Positions 41,910 through 50,256 of a DNA stretch of 50,256 nt are shown here, piece after piece. The first letter of the stretch is position 1. Each line of letters starts with the position of its first letter. The notes below the pieces were generated by a model. The model made no database searches and was not told the origin of the DNA. It saw only the letters and a program-made list of their open reading frames with translations. Position numbers and translations under genes: made by a program. Source of the stretch: Porphyromonas somerae DSM 23386 (GTDB taxonomy: Bacteria; Bacteroidota; Bacteroidia; Bacteroidales; Porphyromonadaceae); assembly GCF_000372405.1 (NCBI RefSeq), contig NZ_AQVC01000014.1, positions 129 through 50,384 of the forward strand. The letters run 5' to 3'.

Positions 41910-42884
41910 ATGCAGTCGAAAAAAACTTGGTCCATAATCAAAGATTATGTGTTCATCACATTAGGATTACTGATCTATCTAGTTTCCTATTTTTGCTTTA
42001 TCTATTACCACAAGATTACAAGTGGAGGCCTTGCTGGTATCGCATCAGTGATTAGCTGGGGTTTTGACATTCCCTTCTCTGTCCCTTACAACGCCATTAA
42101 CTTTACACTACTATTAGTGGCTATCAAGGTACTTGGATGGCGCTTTAGCCTTAAAACTGTTTACAGCGTCGCTTTCCTAGGCCTTTCTACCACATCTATT
42201 GAGCAGTATATCCTACCTGCATATCATGATATGATCCCATTGCAAGATAATCCTGCTTTGGCGATGATTATTGGTTCAATAATGATCGGTATTAGCTTAG
42301 GAATTGTCTTCTCCATGAACGGATCTACTGGAGGTACAGATATTGTGGCGGCCATTATAAATAAGTATAGACAGGTCTCTATCGGTAGAGCACTGATTTA
42401 CATTGATGTGATTACTATCACTGCCAGCTGGTTTATCTTCAAGAGCCCTGATAAATTGGTCTTCAGTATGCTACAAGTATTGATCACCAACTCCTCCGTT
42501 GATTATTACCTTAATGGGTCACGGCAGAGTATGCAGTTCTTCATCATTACAAGGAAACATCAAGAGATGGCCAATGCTATTCTCAAGGGTGTTAATAGAG
42601 GGGTAACCTTCTTAAATGGTGAAGGAGCCTACTCACACCAGGAAGTTAAAGTATTGATGGTGATTGCTAAAAAGACTGAGAGCATCAATATTTTTAGAAT
42701 TGTAAAGGATGTAGACCCCAATGCCTTCATCACTCAGACACTCGTTAGAGGTGTGTATGGTCAAGGATTTGATGTGATCAAAGTGAATAATAAGAAGAAG
42801 ATTCAGACACAGGCTCCAGATGGAGTGGCATTAAAAGAGTCTGAAATGGAGACTGTTAATCATCCAAGTGAGCTCAAAGGATGA
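41910..42884 (+). CDS. YitT family membrane protein
   Basis: 324 aa. The N-terminal two thirds hold five or six transmembrane helices of the YitT/DUF161 type, with KITSGGLAGIASVISW, FSMNGSTGGTDIVAAIIN and the polar loop SVPYNAINF. The C-terminal cytoplasmic DUF2179 domain (about 215-300) includes GRQSMQFFIIT-like and GAYSHQEVKVLMVIAKKTE segments, a ligand-binding-like fold. The function of the family is not known. Its stop overlaps the rdgB start by ATGA. Confidence 0.9.
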   Translation: MQSKKTWSIIKDYVFITLGLLIYLVSYFCFIYYHKITSGGLAGIASVISWGFDIPFSVPYNAINFTLLLVAIKVLGWRFSLKTVYSVAFLGLSTTSIEQYILPAYHDMIPLQDNPALAMIIGSIMIGISLGIVFSMNGSTGGTDIVAAIINKYRQVSIGRALIYIDVITITASWFIFKSPDKLVFSMLQVLITNSSVDYYLNGSRQSMQFFIITRKHQEMANAILKGVNRGVTFLNGEGAYSHQEVKVLMVIAKKTESINIFRIVKDVDPNAFITQTLVRGVYGQGFDVIKVNNKKKIQTQAPDGVALKESEMETVNHPSELKG

Positions 42885-43471
42885 AGCTGTTATTTGCTAC
42901 TCATAACCCACATAAAGCCCAGGAGATAAGAGATATATTCTTATCTTCTGGCTCTGCTTTAGAAATTACCTCGCTCGTAGAGTTGGGGGATATGGAGGAG
43001 ATAGTCGAGTCGGGTGATACTTTGGTTGAAAATGCTTTAATCAAAGCACGAGAAGGATATGCACGTCACGGCTTAGACTGCTTTGCCGATGATACAGGGC
43101 TAGAGGTAGAGGCCTTAAATGGCCGACCTGGAGTTTACTCAGCAAGGTATGCTGGTCTAGAGTGCAGAGCGGAGGATAACATCCAAAAGTTGCTAGGCGA
43201 ACTGCAAGGTATTCAAAATCGTAGTGCTCGCTTTCGCACGGTGGTCGCCCTTATCTTGGATGGCAAAGAGCACCTCTTTGAAGGAGTTGTCAATGGTCAA
43301 ATTATTGATCATAAAACTGGTGCAGAGGGGTTCGGATATGATCCTATTTTCCAGCCCAATGGCTATTCAATTACCTTTGGAGAGATGAGCGAGTCCGAGA
43401 AAAACAAGATCAGCCATAGGGGAATGGCCATCCAGAAGCTGATAGCTTTTCTTAAAAATCAAGAGGTTTAA
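42881..43471 (+). CDS. rdgB: XTP/dITP diphosphatase (non-canonical purine NTPase)
   Basis: House-cleaning pyrophosphatase that removes dITP and XTP from the nucleotide pool, 196 aa. Motifs: LFATHNPHKAQEI at the N-terminus, DDTGLEVEALNGRPGVYSARYAG (metal/substrate), GAEGFGYDPIFQP and the terminal SHRGMAIQKL. It overlaps the upstream YitT gene by 4 bp and precedes xseA by 6 nt; both neighbours here maintain DNA integrity. Confidence 0.96.
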   Translation: MKLLFATHNPHKAQEIRDIFLSSGSALEITSLVELGDMEEIVESGDTLVENALIKAREGYARHGLDCFADDTGLEVEALNGRPGVYSARYAGLECRAEDNIQKLLGELQGIQNRSARFRTVVALILDGKEHLFEGVVNGQIIDHKTGAEGFGYDPIFQPNGYSITFGEMSESEKNKISHRGMAIQKLIAFLKNQEV

Positions 43472-43477
43472 TTCATT

Positions 43478-44911
43478 ATGGGATACGATGCACCACTTTC
43501 AAAGCCACAGCAACAAAGCTTCCAAGCAATAAAGCTTAGCGAACTATTGGGCTATGTCAAGGGGGTGCTTAATAATGCTCTTGGAGGGTACTACTGGATC
43601 ACTGCCGAAGTCTCTAATATCAGCCAGTCTGCACATAATGGGCATGTCTACTTTGATCTTGTCGAGACGCAGAATGGCATTAAGAAAGCATTCGTAAGGG
43701 GTAATCTATGGTCGGGTCGTGCTTCGCAAGTATTGCCTCGTTTCTACCAAGTGACTGGTGGACCCATCACTTTCGGAATGGAGTTGATGATGCTAGTGAA
43801 GGTTGATATGCATCTTCAATATGGGCTTTCCCTGACTATTTATGATATTAATCCTGAGTACACTTTAGGACATCTGGAGCGATTACGTCAGGAGACCATC
43901 AACAAACTCAAGGCTGATGGTATATGGGATCTAAATCGCCAGCAGTACCTTCCAAGTCTTATCCAGAGAGTGGCGGTGATTACATCCGCTACAGCTGCAG
44001 GGTGGGGCGACTTTCAAAAGCAAATCTTCCAAAATCCAGTCGGTAGACTTCTTAAGATTACGCTGTTTTCATCAATGATGCAGGGTGAGGGAACCACCGC
44101 CTCTATTGCCAACTCACTTACCAAGATCGCAGAAAACCTTGAGGATTTTGATGCCGTAGTAATGATCCGCGGTGGGGGAAGCAAGATGGATTTATCTGCC
44201 TTTGATGATTATTTACTCTGTAGTCTTGTTGCCAATTTTCCGCTACCGATTATTACCGGTATAGGTCATGAAAAAGACCTCTCTGTGGCCGATATGGTTG
44301 CTCATACACCCCAAAAAACGCCGACCGCAGTTGCCGACTTTCTCCTAAGGCGAATGGAGTTAGTCGTTACTCAGCTATTTAATGCTGAGAGCAGACTTGA
44401 GGCTATCCTCACCGAGTCAATGGAGAAGTCAAGTCAAAAGCTAGACTACCTATCGCAGAGAAGCCAACTTATTTTAGGCCAAATCGAACGGAAATCACTA
44501 CTCCAACTCAGCGACTTTAGCCACTCTCTTGAGAGAAATCTAAGCTTGCGTCTAAGACTTGAGACAGATAGAGTTCATTCTAATCAATTACACTTGGAGC
44601 ATCTGCTACAGCTCCACAATTCAAAGAACCACCAAGGGGCGCAGATGATTACTTACCTTTCTCAGAGGCTAACTTCTTGGCTGAAAAACTTGCCTCGGAA
44701 AATGCTCGAAACTCAGGAGCAGTATGAGCGGATGGCTGAGCTACATAGTCCTCAAAATATTATGAAGCGCGGCTTTCTGCCAGTGTTGAAAAATGGTGAG
44801 CCTATCCAAAGTGTCCATTCATTAGAATTATCAGATAGCCTAAAGGTGTTATTACTTGATGGGGAGATTACCACAAACATTCAATCTATAGAGAAAAAAG
44901 AAGATGAATAA
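43478..44911 (+). CDS. xseA: Exodeoxyribonuclease VII large subunit
   Basis: Catalytic subunit of exonuclease VII, which degrades single-stranded DNA, 477 aa. The N-terminal OB-fold (about 15-120, ITAEVSNISQSAHNGHVYFDLVE) is followed by the catalytic core (RVAVITSATAAGWGDF, MIRGGGSKMDLSAFDDYLL, PIITGIGHEKDLSVADMVAH, TPTAVADFLL). A long helical coiled-coil region covers about 290-430. A C-terminal segment, MKRGFLPVLKNGEPI, follows. It overlaps xseB by 8 bp. Confidence 0.96.
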   Translation: MGYDAPLSKPQQQSFQAIKLSELLGYVKGVLNNALGGYYWITAEVSNISQSAHNGHVYFDLVETQNGIKKAFVRGNLWSGRASQVLPRFYQVTGGPITFGMELMMLVKVDMHLQYGLSLTIYDINPEYTLGHLERLRQETINKLKADGIWDLNRQQYLPSLIQRVAVITSATAAGWGDFQKQIFQNPVGRLLKITLFSSMMQGEGTTASIANSLTKIAENLEDFDAVVMIRGGGSKMDLSAFDDYLLCSLVANFPLPIITGIGHEKDLSVADMVAHTPQKTPTAVADFLLRRMELVVTQLFNAESRLEAILTESMEKSSQKLDYLSQRSQLILGQIERKSLLQLSDFSHSLERNLSLRLRLETDRVHSNQLHLEHLLQLHNSKNHQGAQMITYLSQRLTSWLKNLPRKMLETQEQYERMAELHSPQNIMKRGFLPVLKNGEPIQSVHSLELSDSLKVLLLDGEITTNIQSIEKKEDE

Positions 44912-45146
44912 CCAAGATACAGATATAGAGCTAACGTACGATCAGGCGGTTGCAGAGACAGAAGCGATCCTAAACGAGTTGGAAAGTCAGCAGTTACCTA
45001 TTGACCAAATCCTAGCCAAGAGCAAAAGGGTGGTAGCTTTAATTGCCCACTGCCGAAAGGAGATCTCAAAGGTAAGCGATGAGGTGGATAATATCCTCAG
45101 TGAATTGAAACAAAACGAATCAAAAACCAATTCACAAGAGCAGTAA
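44904..45146 (+). CDS. xseB: Exodeoxyribonuclease VII small subunit
   Basis: 80-aa helical partner of XseA, which binds in several copies to its coiled-coil arms. The sequence LTYDQAVAETEAILNELESQQLPIDQILAKSKR, followed by LIAHCRKEIS, matches the family. Start codon lies inside the end of xseA. Confidence 0.93.
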   Translation: MNNQDTDIELTYDQAVAETEAILNELESQQLPIDQILAKSKRVVALIAHCRKEISKVSDEVDNILSELKQNESKTNSQEQ

Positions 45147-45158
45147 TACCCAATTACT

Positions 45159-46670
45159 ATGGATCTGATTACCTCCTTCATCTATAAAGCAATGTCTTTT
45201 CGCCTTCGTAAGATAGAGCGATACACTACAAAAAGCGACTCCATACAAATGGCTCAGCTAGCACAGGTGCTGAAGCGGTTGAATAATACAGCTTATAGCA
45301 CAAAGTATAGCAAGAAGCCCATTCAATCATACGAAGAATTTAGCAAGAGCATCCCAATTGTGGAGTACGAAAATCTTCGCACCTTTGTAGAAGAGATGCT
45401 TAAGGGAGAGAGAGGGCAGCTCTTTTCTGAAAAGTGCCAGTGGTTTGCCACATCAAGTGGTACATCAGGTGGACGGAGCAAGTATCTACCAGTTCCCAAT
45501 TCTCATCTTCGAAAATGTCACTATAGAGGTGCTTCCGATACTCTTTGGCTCTATTTGGATACACGGCCCGATAGCCAGTTTTTCAAACATAAAAGTTTAG
45601 TTATTGGCGGAAGTCATAGTCCCAGTCAGTATGGTCGAGGAACTCATACGGGCGACCTATCAGCTATCCTAGTCCAAAATATGCCATTGCTAGGCCAGCT
45701 TTATAGAGTTCCCTCCAAAAGCACACTGCTAATGGGCGAGTGGGTATCCAAGATGCAGAACATAGTGGAGGAGGTACACAGCGAGGACGTTGGTAGCTTA
45801 TCAGGTGTACCGAGTTGGATGCTTGAGACCATTATGGCTATTTTAGAGAAGACCAATAAGCAACACCTTTCTGAAGTTTGGCCTAATCTCGAAGTATTCT
45901 TTCATGGTGGCATCAGCTTTGAGCCCTACAGAGATAAGTACCAATCCATTATCCCAAGTAGTAGGATGCAATATCGAGAGACTTACAATGCAAGTGAAGG
46001 CTTCTTTGGCATCCAAAACGACCCTTCGGATAAGTCTATGCTACTGATGCAAGACTACGGTATATTTTATGAATTCATCCCGATGTCGCACTTTGATGAC
46101 CCAGAGAGATCGGCCATACCACTTTGCGATGTACAGAAAGGCGTCAATTATGCGATGGTGATCTCCACATTGGGCGGGCTTTATAGGTATGTGATAGGAG
46201 ACACCATTCAGTTTACCGAGCTCAGCCCATACAAGTTCGTCATCACAGGTCGCACAGCCAGCTACATCAATGCTTTTGGAGAAGAGCTTATGGTGCACAA
46301 TGCCAATGATGCTATCACCACAGTCGCCAGTGATATGGGGCTTACGGTGCTAGAGTATACTGCAGGTCCGCGATTTAACCTGGACAAAGCCAATGGTTAT
46401 CACGAGTGGGTCATTGAGTTTGAAAAAGCCCCATCCGATCCCACTTTCTTTATGGACCAACTAGATAAAGAGCTCTGCAAGGTCAATAGTGATTATGATG
46501 CCAAAAGGTACGCCGATATGGCACTGCTAATGCCAAAGCTAGTTATTGCCAAGAAGGACCTCTTTAGAGAGTGGTTAATCAAAGAGGGAAAGCTAGGCGG
46601 ACAGCATAAGATTCCCCGACTCAAAAACGATGCAACGCTTCTTGACCAGCTAATAGAACTGAATAAATAG
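45159..46670 (+). CDS. GH3 family acyl-adenylate enzyme
   Basis: 503-aa member of the GH3 family, known from plants, where it conjugates auxin or jasmonate to amino acids, and widespread in Bacteroidetes with unknown substrates. The ATP loop is TSSGTSGGRSKYLPV (98-112). Further ANL-like landmarks are YNASEGFFGIQND, YRYVIGDTIQFTE and FVITGRTASYINAFGEELM. The length is normal for the bacterial form. It ends the leuS operon, before a bidirectional terminator. A carboxylate activation and amide-forming role is inferred from the family only. Confidence 0.9.
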   Translation: MDLITSFIYKAMSFRLRKIERYTTKSDSIQMAQLAQVLKRLNNTAYSTKYSKKPIQSYEEFSKSIPIVEYENLRTFVEEMLKGERGQLFSEKCQWFATSSGTSGGRSKYLPVPNSHLRKCHYRGASDTLWLYLDTRPDSQFFKHKSLVIGGSHSPSQYGRGTHTGDLSAILVQNMPLLGQLYRVPSKSTLLMGEWVSKMQNIVEEVHSEDVGSLSGVPSWMLETIMAILEKTNKQHLSEVWPNLEVFFHGGISFEPYRDKYQSIIPSSRMQYRETYNASEGFFGIQNDPSDKSMLLMQDYGIFYEFIPMSHFDDPERSAIPLCDVQKGVNYAMVISTLGGLYRYVIGDTIQFTELSPYKFVITGRTASYINAFGEELMVHNANDAITTVASDMGLTVLEYTAGPRFNLDKANGYHEWVIEFEKAPSDPTFFMDQLDKELCKVNSDYDAKRYADMALLMPKLVIAKKDLFREWLIKEGKLGGQHKIPRLKNDATLLDQLIELNK

Positions 46671-46680
46671 ACAAATATAT

Positions 46681-46721
46681 AAAGAGACTTCTAGGATATT
46701 TCCCTATGAAGTCTCTTTTTT
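46681..46721. terminator. Bidirectional terminator after GH3
   Basis: Arms AAAGAGACTTC (46681-46691) and GAAGTCTCTTT (46708-46718), inner TAGG/CCTA, then TTTTT. It lies between convergent genes; the other strand ends in CTCTTTATATATTTG. Confidence 0.85.
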
Positions 46722-46738
46722 AATTGCTATGTCCAACT

Positions 46739-47425
46739 CTACTGCTCTTTTATTTCACCCAATTGGATGGCGATATACCACTTGGTGTCTAGACCATTGG
46801 GGTCGTAGAGTAGGTCTTGTATCGCTTGTTTGCCTTTCTCCTTGGCTTTTTCCCATGCCAGTTCGGGGATAGGCTCGGAGTAGTCGCACCTGAAGTCACC
46901 ACCTTTGTAGTAGGCTTCGGGAAGAAAACAAACGCCAAGTATTGGTGAGGTGAGGCTTTGCTCCTCCTTGCTACAAGTTATCTCAATTTGATCGTAGTAT
47001 CTTGGTACAAAGCCGAAGATGCCGTGGGCGTAAGCATCTAATCGGATCTCATCTTCAGCCAAAAGGTTGGGGTTGTTCAGGATAAGTTCTTCTTTGGACT
47101 CTCGTACATCAACGTAGGTGGGCATAGACTTTTCGTCTACCAACTTGTAGATGATGGTCACCTCTCCCTCTTTAATCTGGTGGTAGAGCTTTTCCCTCAC
47201 CTCCACTTGCAGTGTATTGATGCTGGACTTGGATTTCTGAGGGGCGACAAACTTAAAGTAGTTGGGGCTAGAGGTCAATTCTTTGGTGACTAGGGGGTGA
47301 TTCATCAATGGCCCTTTGAACCTTTTGCCATCCCACTCATTGGTCTTTAGATGCTGATTTGCTTCATCGATCATCTCCTGAATGGTGAGTGGTACTCTTT
47401 TGAATGGTCTATTCTCTTTCTTCAT
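46739..47425 (-). CDS. Hypothetical protein, 228 aa
   Basis: I do not recognise this protein. It starts MKKENRPFKRVPLTIQEMIDEANQHLK, has no signal peptide or membrane helix, is rich in Lys/Glu, and has a more hydrophobic centre (DAYAHGIFGFVPRYYDQIEIT, PILGVCFLPEAYYKGGDFRCDYSEP). The C-terminus WYIAIQLGEIKEQ is compact. It reads as a soluble single-domain protein with normal codon use. It lies 45 nt downstream of the HslR-like gene and may be the tail of the DUF3109-pth operon. Confidence 0.75.
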   Translation of the reverse strand: MKKENRPFKRVPLTIQEMIDEANQHLKTNEWDGKRFKGPLMNHPLVTKELTSSPNYFKFVAPQKSKSSINTLQVEVREKLYHQIKEGEVTIIYKLVDEKSMPTYVDVRESKEELILNNPNLLAEDEIRLDAYAHGIFGFVPRYYDQIEITCSKEEQSLTSPILGVCFLPEAYYKGGDFRCDYSEPIPELAWEKAKEKGKQAIQDLLYDPNGLDTKWYIAIQLGEIKEQ

Positions 47426-47470
47426 ATACTTATATCTTTTCTATCAATTAATAGTTGGGATGGGACTTGC

Positions 47471-47926
47471 TTATTCGTCCCAAAAGTCAGTCCAATCGTC
47501 GTCGTTATCCACGTCATCAAACGAATCAATAAACCAATTGGGATTTGTTTCGCTTTGTATAAACTCCTCAAGGTCTCGGCGCTCTTTTTTAGTTGGTCTG
47601 CCGGTGCCTTTTCGTCTGCCTGCTTGGCTAGTCATTCTATGCAGCTCCCATAGGTCATATTCGCTCTGTGGGGTCAGGTTCCTTTGGTAGATATGCACTA
47701 GCTTTGGTCCGACCCTATTATTCAAAAGCTGAAGCACCTCAAGCGAAAGGGTCATGGGCGGTTTCCTCACCTCTATTCTGTCACCCACCTTGATCATAGA
47801 TGAGGGTTTCAGAGTACGTCCAGAGATAGATACCCGCCCTTTTTTGCAAGCATCAGCCGCGATAGAGCGTGTCTTGAATACTCTAGTAGCCCATAGCCAC
47901 TTATCAATTCTCTGTAGTTCGCTCAT
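47471..47926 (-). CDS. hslR: S4-domain RNA-binding protein, Hsp15 (HslR)-like
   Basis: 151 aa. The N-terminal S4 domain (about 4-65) reads [37 protein letters not shown], the Hsp15 signature. In E. coli Hsp15 binds stalled 50S subunits carrying peptidyl-tRNA. A basic segment [19 protein letters not shown] follows, also typical, and the C-terminus is very acidic (DDVDNDDDW). It overlaps the end of pth by 23 nt, which suits a shared role in clearing peptidyl-tRNA. Confidence 0.92.
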   Translation of the reverse strand: MSELQRIDKWLWATRVFKTRSIAADACKKGRVSISGRTLKPSSMIKVGDRIEVRKPPMTLSLEVLQLLNNRVGPKLVHIYQRNLTPQSEYDLWELHRMTSQAGRRKGTGRPTKKERRDLEEFIQSETNPNWFIDSFDDVDNDDDWTDFWDE

Positions 47927-48515
47927 CCTCTCTCCTCTTCTTCTTTGAGTGGGTATTGAATTGATTCATTGTCCGCTCTAGCCCTGCCAAGCAAAATGAA
48001 CGAACTATCTCAGCTCCATTCTTGCAGATCTCGGGTAAGAGCTGCTGCTCCTCATCATCAAACGTCCCGAGCACATAGTCAATTTGAGCTCCCTTGGGAT
48101 AATCACTTCCTATGCCAAATCTTAGTCGGGCATAGGCCGAGGTGCCTAGCGTGGCTTCAATATGTTTAAGACCGTTGTGCCCACCTGCACTTCCTTTCCC
48201 TTTGAGACGAAGCGTGCCAAAGGGCAGTGCTATTTCATCGACAATTACCAGCAGACGCTCGAGTGGCACCTCCTCCTCTTTCATCCAATAGCGAACCGCA
48301 TTGCCACTTAGATTCATAAAGGTAGAAGGCTTGACGATGACTAGCTCTTTATTCTTTATCTTCACTCGAGCAACACTTCCATATCGCAGCGATTGAAATT
48401 TTAAGGGATCACCAACGAGTGCATCAGCAATCATAAAGCCGGCATTGTGCCTTGTCCCTTCGTACTCCGAGCCAATATTTCCTAGCCCAACGATTAAAAA
48501 CTTATTGGGATTCAT
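47904..48515 (-). CDS. pth: Peptidyl-tRNA hydrolase
   Basis: Cleaves peptidyl-tRNA released from stalled ribosomes. 203 aa from the ATG at 48515 ([27 protein letters not shown]), preceded by AAAGGAGAG, a clear Shine-Dalgarno that decides this start over an in-frame ATG at about 48572, inside the upstream gene. The catalytic His is His23 (TRHNAGF), with [11 protein letters not shown] and [17 protein letters not shown] conserved. It overlaps DUF3109 by 14 bp and the HslR-like gene by 23 bp. Confidence 0.95.
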   Translation of the reverse strand: MNPNKFLIVGLGNIGSEYEGTRHNAGFMIADALVGDPLKFQSLRYGSVARVKIKNKELVIVKPSTFMNLSGNAVRYWMKEEEVPLERLLVIVDEIALPFGTLRLKGKGSAGGHNGLKHIEATLGTSAYARLRFGIGSDYPKGAQIDYVLGTFDDEEQQLLPEICKNGAEIVRSFCLAGLERTMNQFNTHSKKKRREDERTTEN

Positions 48516-49110
48516 CTCTCCTTTTTTCTTTGTTCTGAAAATAGAGCTCAGCTTGCTCCACAAGTTGCTCATACCATTCTTTTCCATAAGCTCTAATAAG
48601 AGGTTCTTTCAAAAATTGATACACCCTGAGGTTTAGCTTGCGACCCAACTCGCGTGCTGGTTCGCATATGGGCACCCACCTTGAGTAGTTGAGTGCTTTC
48701 TTGCCATCCCTTAATTGCGATACCCTGATTGGATAGAGATGACACGATATTGGCTTGTAGAAAGACCGATCAATCCCCTCTGTATAGCACTTCTCAAAAG
48801 CACACCGCACGGAGTGGTCCCTCTCAAGGCATGTAAATACACACTGCTCTCCGTCGATGATTTGTGTGACCAAGTCGCCATCGACATCTTCGTACATTAG
48901 CCCATGCTCTTCAATATACTTTAAGTGCTTTTCAGGTAAAAGCCTCTGGACGTTGGGGAAAGCATTGCAGATCATCTCCACCTCCTCTCGCTCAATGGGG
49001 GCGCCAGACTCTCCCTCGATGCAGCATGCCCCGTGGCAAGCCTCGAGGTCACAGCAGAAGAAGGTCTCTAACACTTCCGAGCTAACTATGATATCTCCAA
49101 CAATGATCAT
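48502..49110 (-). CDS. DUF3109 cysteine-rich protein
   Basis: 202 aa of the DUF3109 family, related to YkgJ-like putative zinc/iron chelators. N-terminal cysteines are at 19, 20, 25, 29 and 30 ([12 protein letters not shown]), then [19 protein letters not shown] and [12 protein letters not shown]. Cysteine spacing suggests a metal or Fe-S site, but the function is unknown. It is cytoplasmic by appearance. It follows the rplY terminator and is the first gene of the DUF3109-pth-hslR group; no separate promoter was found. Confidence 0.88.
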   Translation of the reverse strand: MIIVGDIIVSSEVLETFFCCDLEACHGACCIEGESGAPIEREEVEMICNAFPNVQRLLPEKHLKYIEEHGLMYEDVDGDLVTQIIDGEQCVFTCLERDHSVRCAFEKCYTEGIDRSFYKPISCHLYPIRVSQLRDGKKALNYSRWVPICEPARELGRKLNLRVYQFLKEPLIRAYGKEWYEQLVEQAELYFQNKEKRRDESQ

Positions 49111-49123
49111 CTATTTAATATAA

Positions 49124-49163
49124 AAAAGACGGGGCAAGTAGCATATACTCGCACCCGTCTTTT
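49124..49163 (-). terminator. Terminator after rplY
   Basis: Arms AAAAGACGGG and CCCGTCTTTT (49124-49133 with 49154-49163) and, read on the (-) strand, a T-run of six. It separates rplY from DUF3109, whose transcription may rely on partial read-through. Confidence 0.8.
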
Positions 49164-49195
49164 CGCTTATCTGTAAATGATTTCTTGAGATGCGA

Positions 49196-49834
49196 TTACT
49201 CTGCTGATTGTGCTGCGTCACCAGATTCTGCAGACTCCTCAGTTGTCTCCTCATCTTCCTCCTCAACGCTACTAGCAGCAGAGCGAGAAGTACGAGTGAC
49301 ACGTACGGCACAAACTACAGCATTCTTAGAGTTGAGCAATTCAAGATTGTCGAAAGATAGATCCCCAACCTGAATGGTCTTGCCAATCTGAAGTTTAGAC
49401 ACGTCGATGTGTAGACGCTCAGGGATATTCTCATAAAGCGCTTTCACACGTAGTTTACGCATATCAAGAGTGAGGTTACCACCGGCACGTACACCGACAG
49501 CGTGGCCATCAAGCACCACAGGTACTTCCATAGTGATTGGCTTCTCCTTTGAAACCTCTAGAAGGTCAATATGAAGAATATGATCAGTAACAGGGTGGAA
49601 CTGAATATCCTGAAGGATACATGTGCGTACTCCTGCACCTGTATTGAGCTCAATGACAAAAATATCAGGAGTGTATACAAGATTTCTCAAATCCTTCTCC
49701 TTGACGGTAAGCATTGTAGCCTCTTTGCCATCTCCGTAAATCACTGCAGGAACTAGACCCTGCTTGCGAAGTGCCTTCGCCTCTTTCTTGCCTTTGCTCT
49801 CGCGAACTTCGGCGGCTAGTTGAAATGTTTTCAT
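49196..49834 (-). CDS. rplY: Ribosomal protein L25, CTC/TL5 form
   Basis: 5S-rRNA-binding protein of the large subunit, 212 aa. The N-terminal L25 domain (about 1-90, MKTFQLAAEVRESKGKKEAKALRKQGLVPAVIYG) is followed by the TL5/CTC C-terminal domain (about 95-180, VPVVLDGHAVGVRAGGNL). A long acidic tail (EEEDEETTEESAESGDAAQSAE) is typical of Bacteroidetes versions. The promoter TACCTTTG lies at 49927-49920. A strong terminator follows, so it is mainly monocistronic. Confidence 0.96.
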   Translation of the reverse strand: MKTFQLAAEVRESKGKKEAKALRKQGLVPAVIYGDGKEATMLTVKEKDLRNLVYTPDIFVIELNTGAGVRTCILQDIQFHPVTDHILHIDLLEVSKEKPITMEVPVVLDGHAVGVRAGGNLTLDMRKLRVKALYENIPERLHIDVSKLQIGKTIQVGDLSFDNLELLNSKNAVVCAVRVTRTSRSAASSVEEEDEETTEESAESGDAAQSAE

Positions 49835-49919
49835 TTCTAATGATAAATTAATGTGTTACTCAAAATTAGCCTCTTCACTAATTTCCCATCACACTGGGAG
49901 CTTTCCTGAAAAAGCACTG

Positions 49920-49927
49920 CAAAGGTA
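49920..49927 (-). promoter_or_regulatory. Promoter -7 element for rplY
   Basis: TACCTTTG on the (-) strand, a perfect TAnnTTTG match; leader of about 80 nt. Confidence 0.6.
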
Positions 49928-50256
49928 CTAATAATCTCGCATATCTGCCATAGATCTGCTGTGACCTCAATTCCGCAGGCTGAGTTTTTATTGCTTTAGT
50001 CGGGTACTTATTGATTGTTTTTTCTTGTGTCCCGACTTTTTTAGCAGACTAAAGGCTTTATGTAGAGGTCTGCGTATTCTCTATTTATCTCTTTATGATG
50101 TATTCATTGCGTTGTTTTGTGTAAATCCTACGTCTTTTGGCACTCCTATTGCCATCTTAAGATGCCATTGTCTTAAAGTGGTCATGTGCTTGTCTTGCCT
50201 GTCTATCAGCCTTCTCCTACCCATCGCACATCTGTTCTACATACCATCGCTGTAAA
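49928..50256. other. Right-end intergenic region
   Basis: About 330 nt without a recognised gene. AGTCGGG (49998-50004) and CCCGACT (50031-50037) followed by a T-run could be a terminator for a + transcript, though no + gene precedes it. GCAGAC/GTCTGC (about 50044-50073) is another inverted repeat. The short open frame from 50025 shows no protein character. Confidence 0.4.

Noticed and set aside
50025-50255. 76-aa + ORF at the right edge
   Set aside because: Cys/Leu-rich translation of AT-rich intergenic DNA with no ribosome site or family; may also be cut by the window edge.

Overview
The window looks like a piece of chromosome from a Bacteroidales bacterium, most likely Porphyromonas or a close relative. 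This is inferred from three things: gene content and order (dxs-trkA-trkH, dapB-lepB-S26-like-WbqC, three-gene pntAA/pntAB/pntB, a bacterial GH3 protein, recQ-DUF3298-rsmG), a SOD closely resembling the P. gingivalis enzyme as I remember it, and promoters of the Bacteroidetes type (-7 TAnnTTTG, sometimes with -33 TTTG) ahead of many genes. It is moderately AT-rich and almost entirely housekeeping; I see no phage, CRISPR array or secretion island.

Layout. 1-2870 (-): proton-translocating transhydrogenase, pntB running off the left edge. 3191-3263 (-): tRNA-Thr. 3564-4508 (+): coaA, convergent with the (-) operon dapB-lepB-small S26-like protein-WbqC (7525-4477). 7824-8419: an RNA cluster of tRNA-Ile2/Met(CAT), the SRP RNA, tRNA-Thr(TGT) and, opposite, tRNA-Lys(TTT). 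8739-12796 (+): rarA-murB-PhnP-like hydrolase-queG. 12793-13393: decayed stretch with a 24-codon coupled ORF, a cupin 3' remnant and a 59-codon (-) ORF. 13394-14002 (+): phosphoesterase. 19791-14353 (-): dxs-trkA-trkH-pdxH. 19924-22183 (+): xerD, HU and sod. 28327-22295 (-): Crp/Fnr regulator-MATE-metallophosphoesterase-M16 peptidase. 28357-29281: a repeat-rich gap. 29282-31284 (+): clpP-clpX. 31624-38908 (+): recQ-DUF3298 lipoprotein-rsmG-MBL hydrolase-gcvP. 39091-46670 (+): leuS-YitT-rdgB-xseA-xseB-GH3. 49834-46739 (-): rplY, DUF3109, pth, HslR-like, hypothetical. The operons are tightly packed, with many 4-bp ATGA overlaps.

The genes cover redox balance (Pnt, SOD), cofactor and envelope precursor supply (CoaA, DapB, MurB, Dxs, PdxH), protein export (SRP RNA, LepB), protein quality control (ClpXP), DNA maintenance (RarA, XerD, RecQ, ExoVII), translation (LeuRS, L25, Pth, HslR, QueG, RsmG, four tRNAs) and K+ uptake (TrkAH).

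The most unusual signals are non-coding: (1) a 173-bp MITE-like element at 28740-28912 with 17-bp terminal inverted repeats (16/17) directly flanked by a 6-bp duplication ATTGTA; (2) a 22-bp-period tandem repeat family at two intergenic loci in opposite orientation (14095-14204 and 28549-28632), each with a copy of the MITE end sequence nearby; (3) a perfect 13-bp hairpin between pntAA and pntAB that pairs an ideal Shine-Dalgarno with an anti-SD mimic; (4) an SRP RNA whose domain IV lacks the usual GGAA tetraloop. I found no clearly new protein system.
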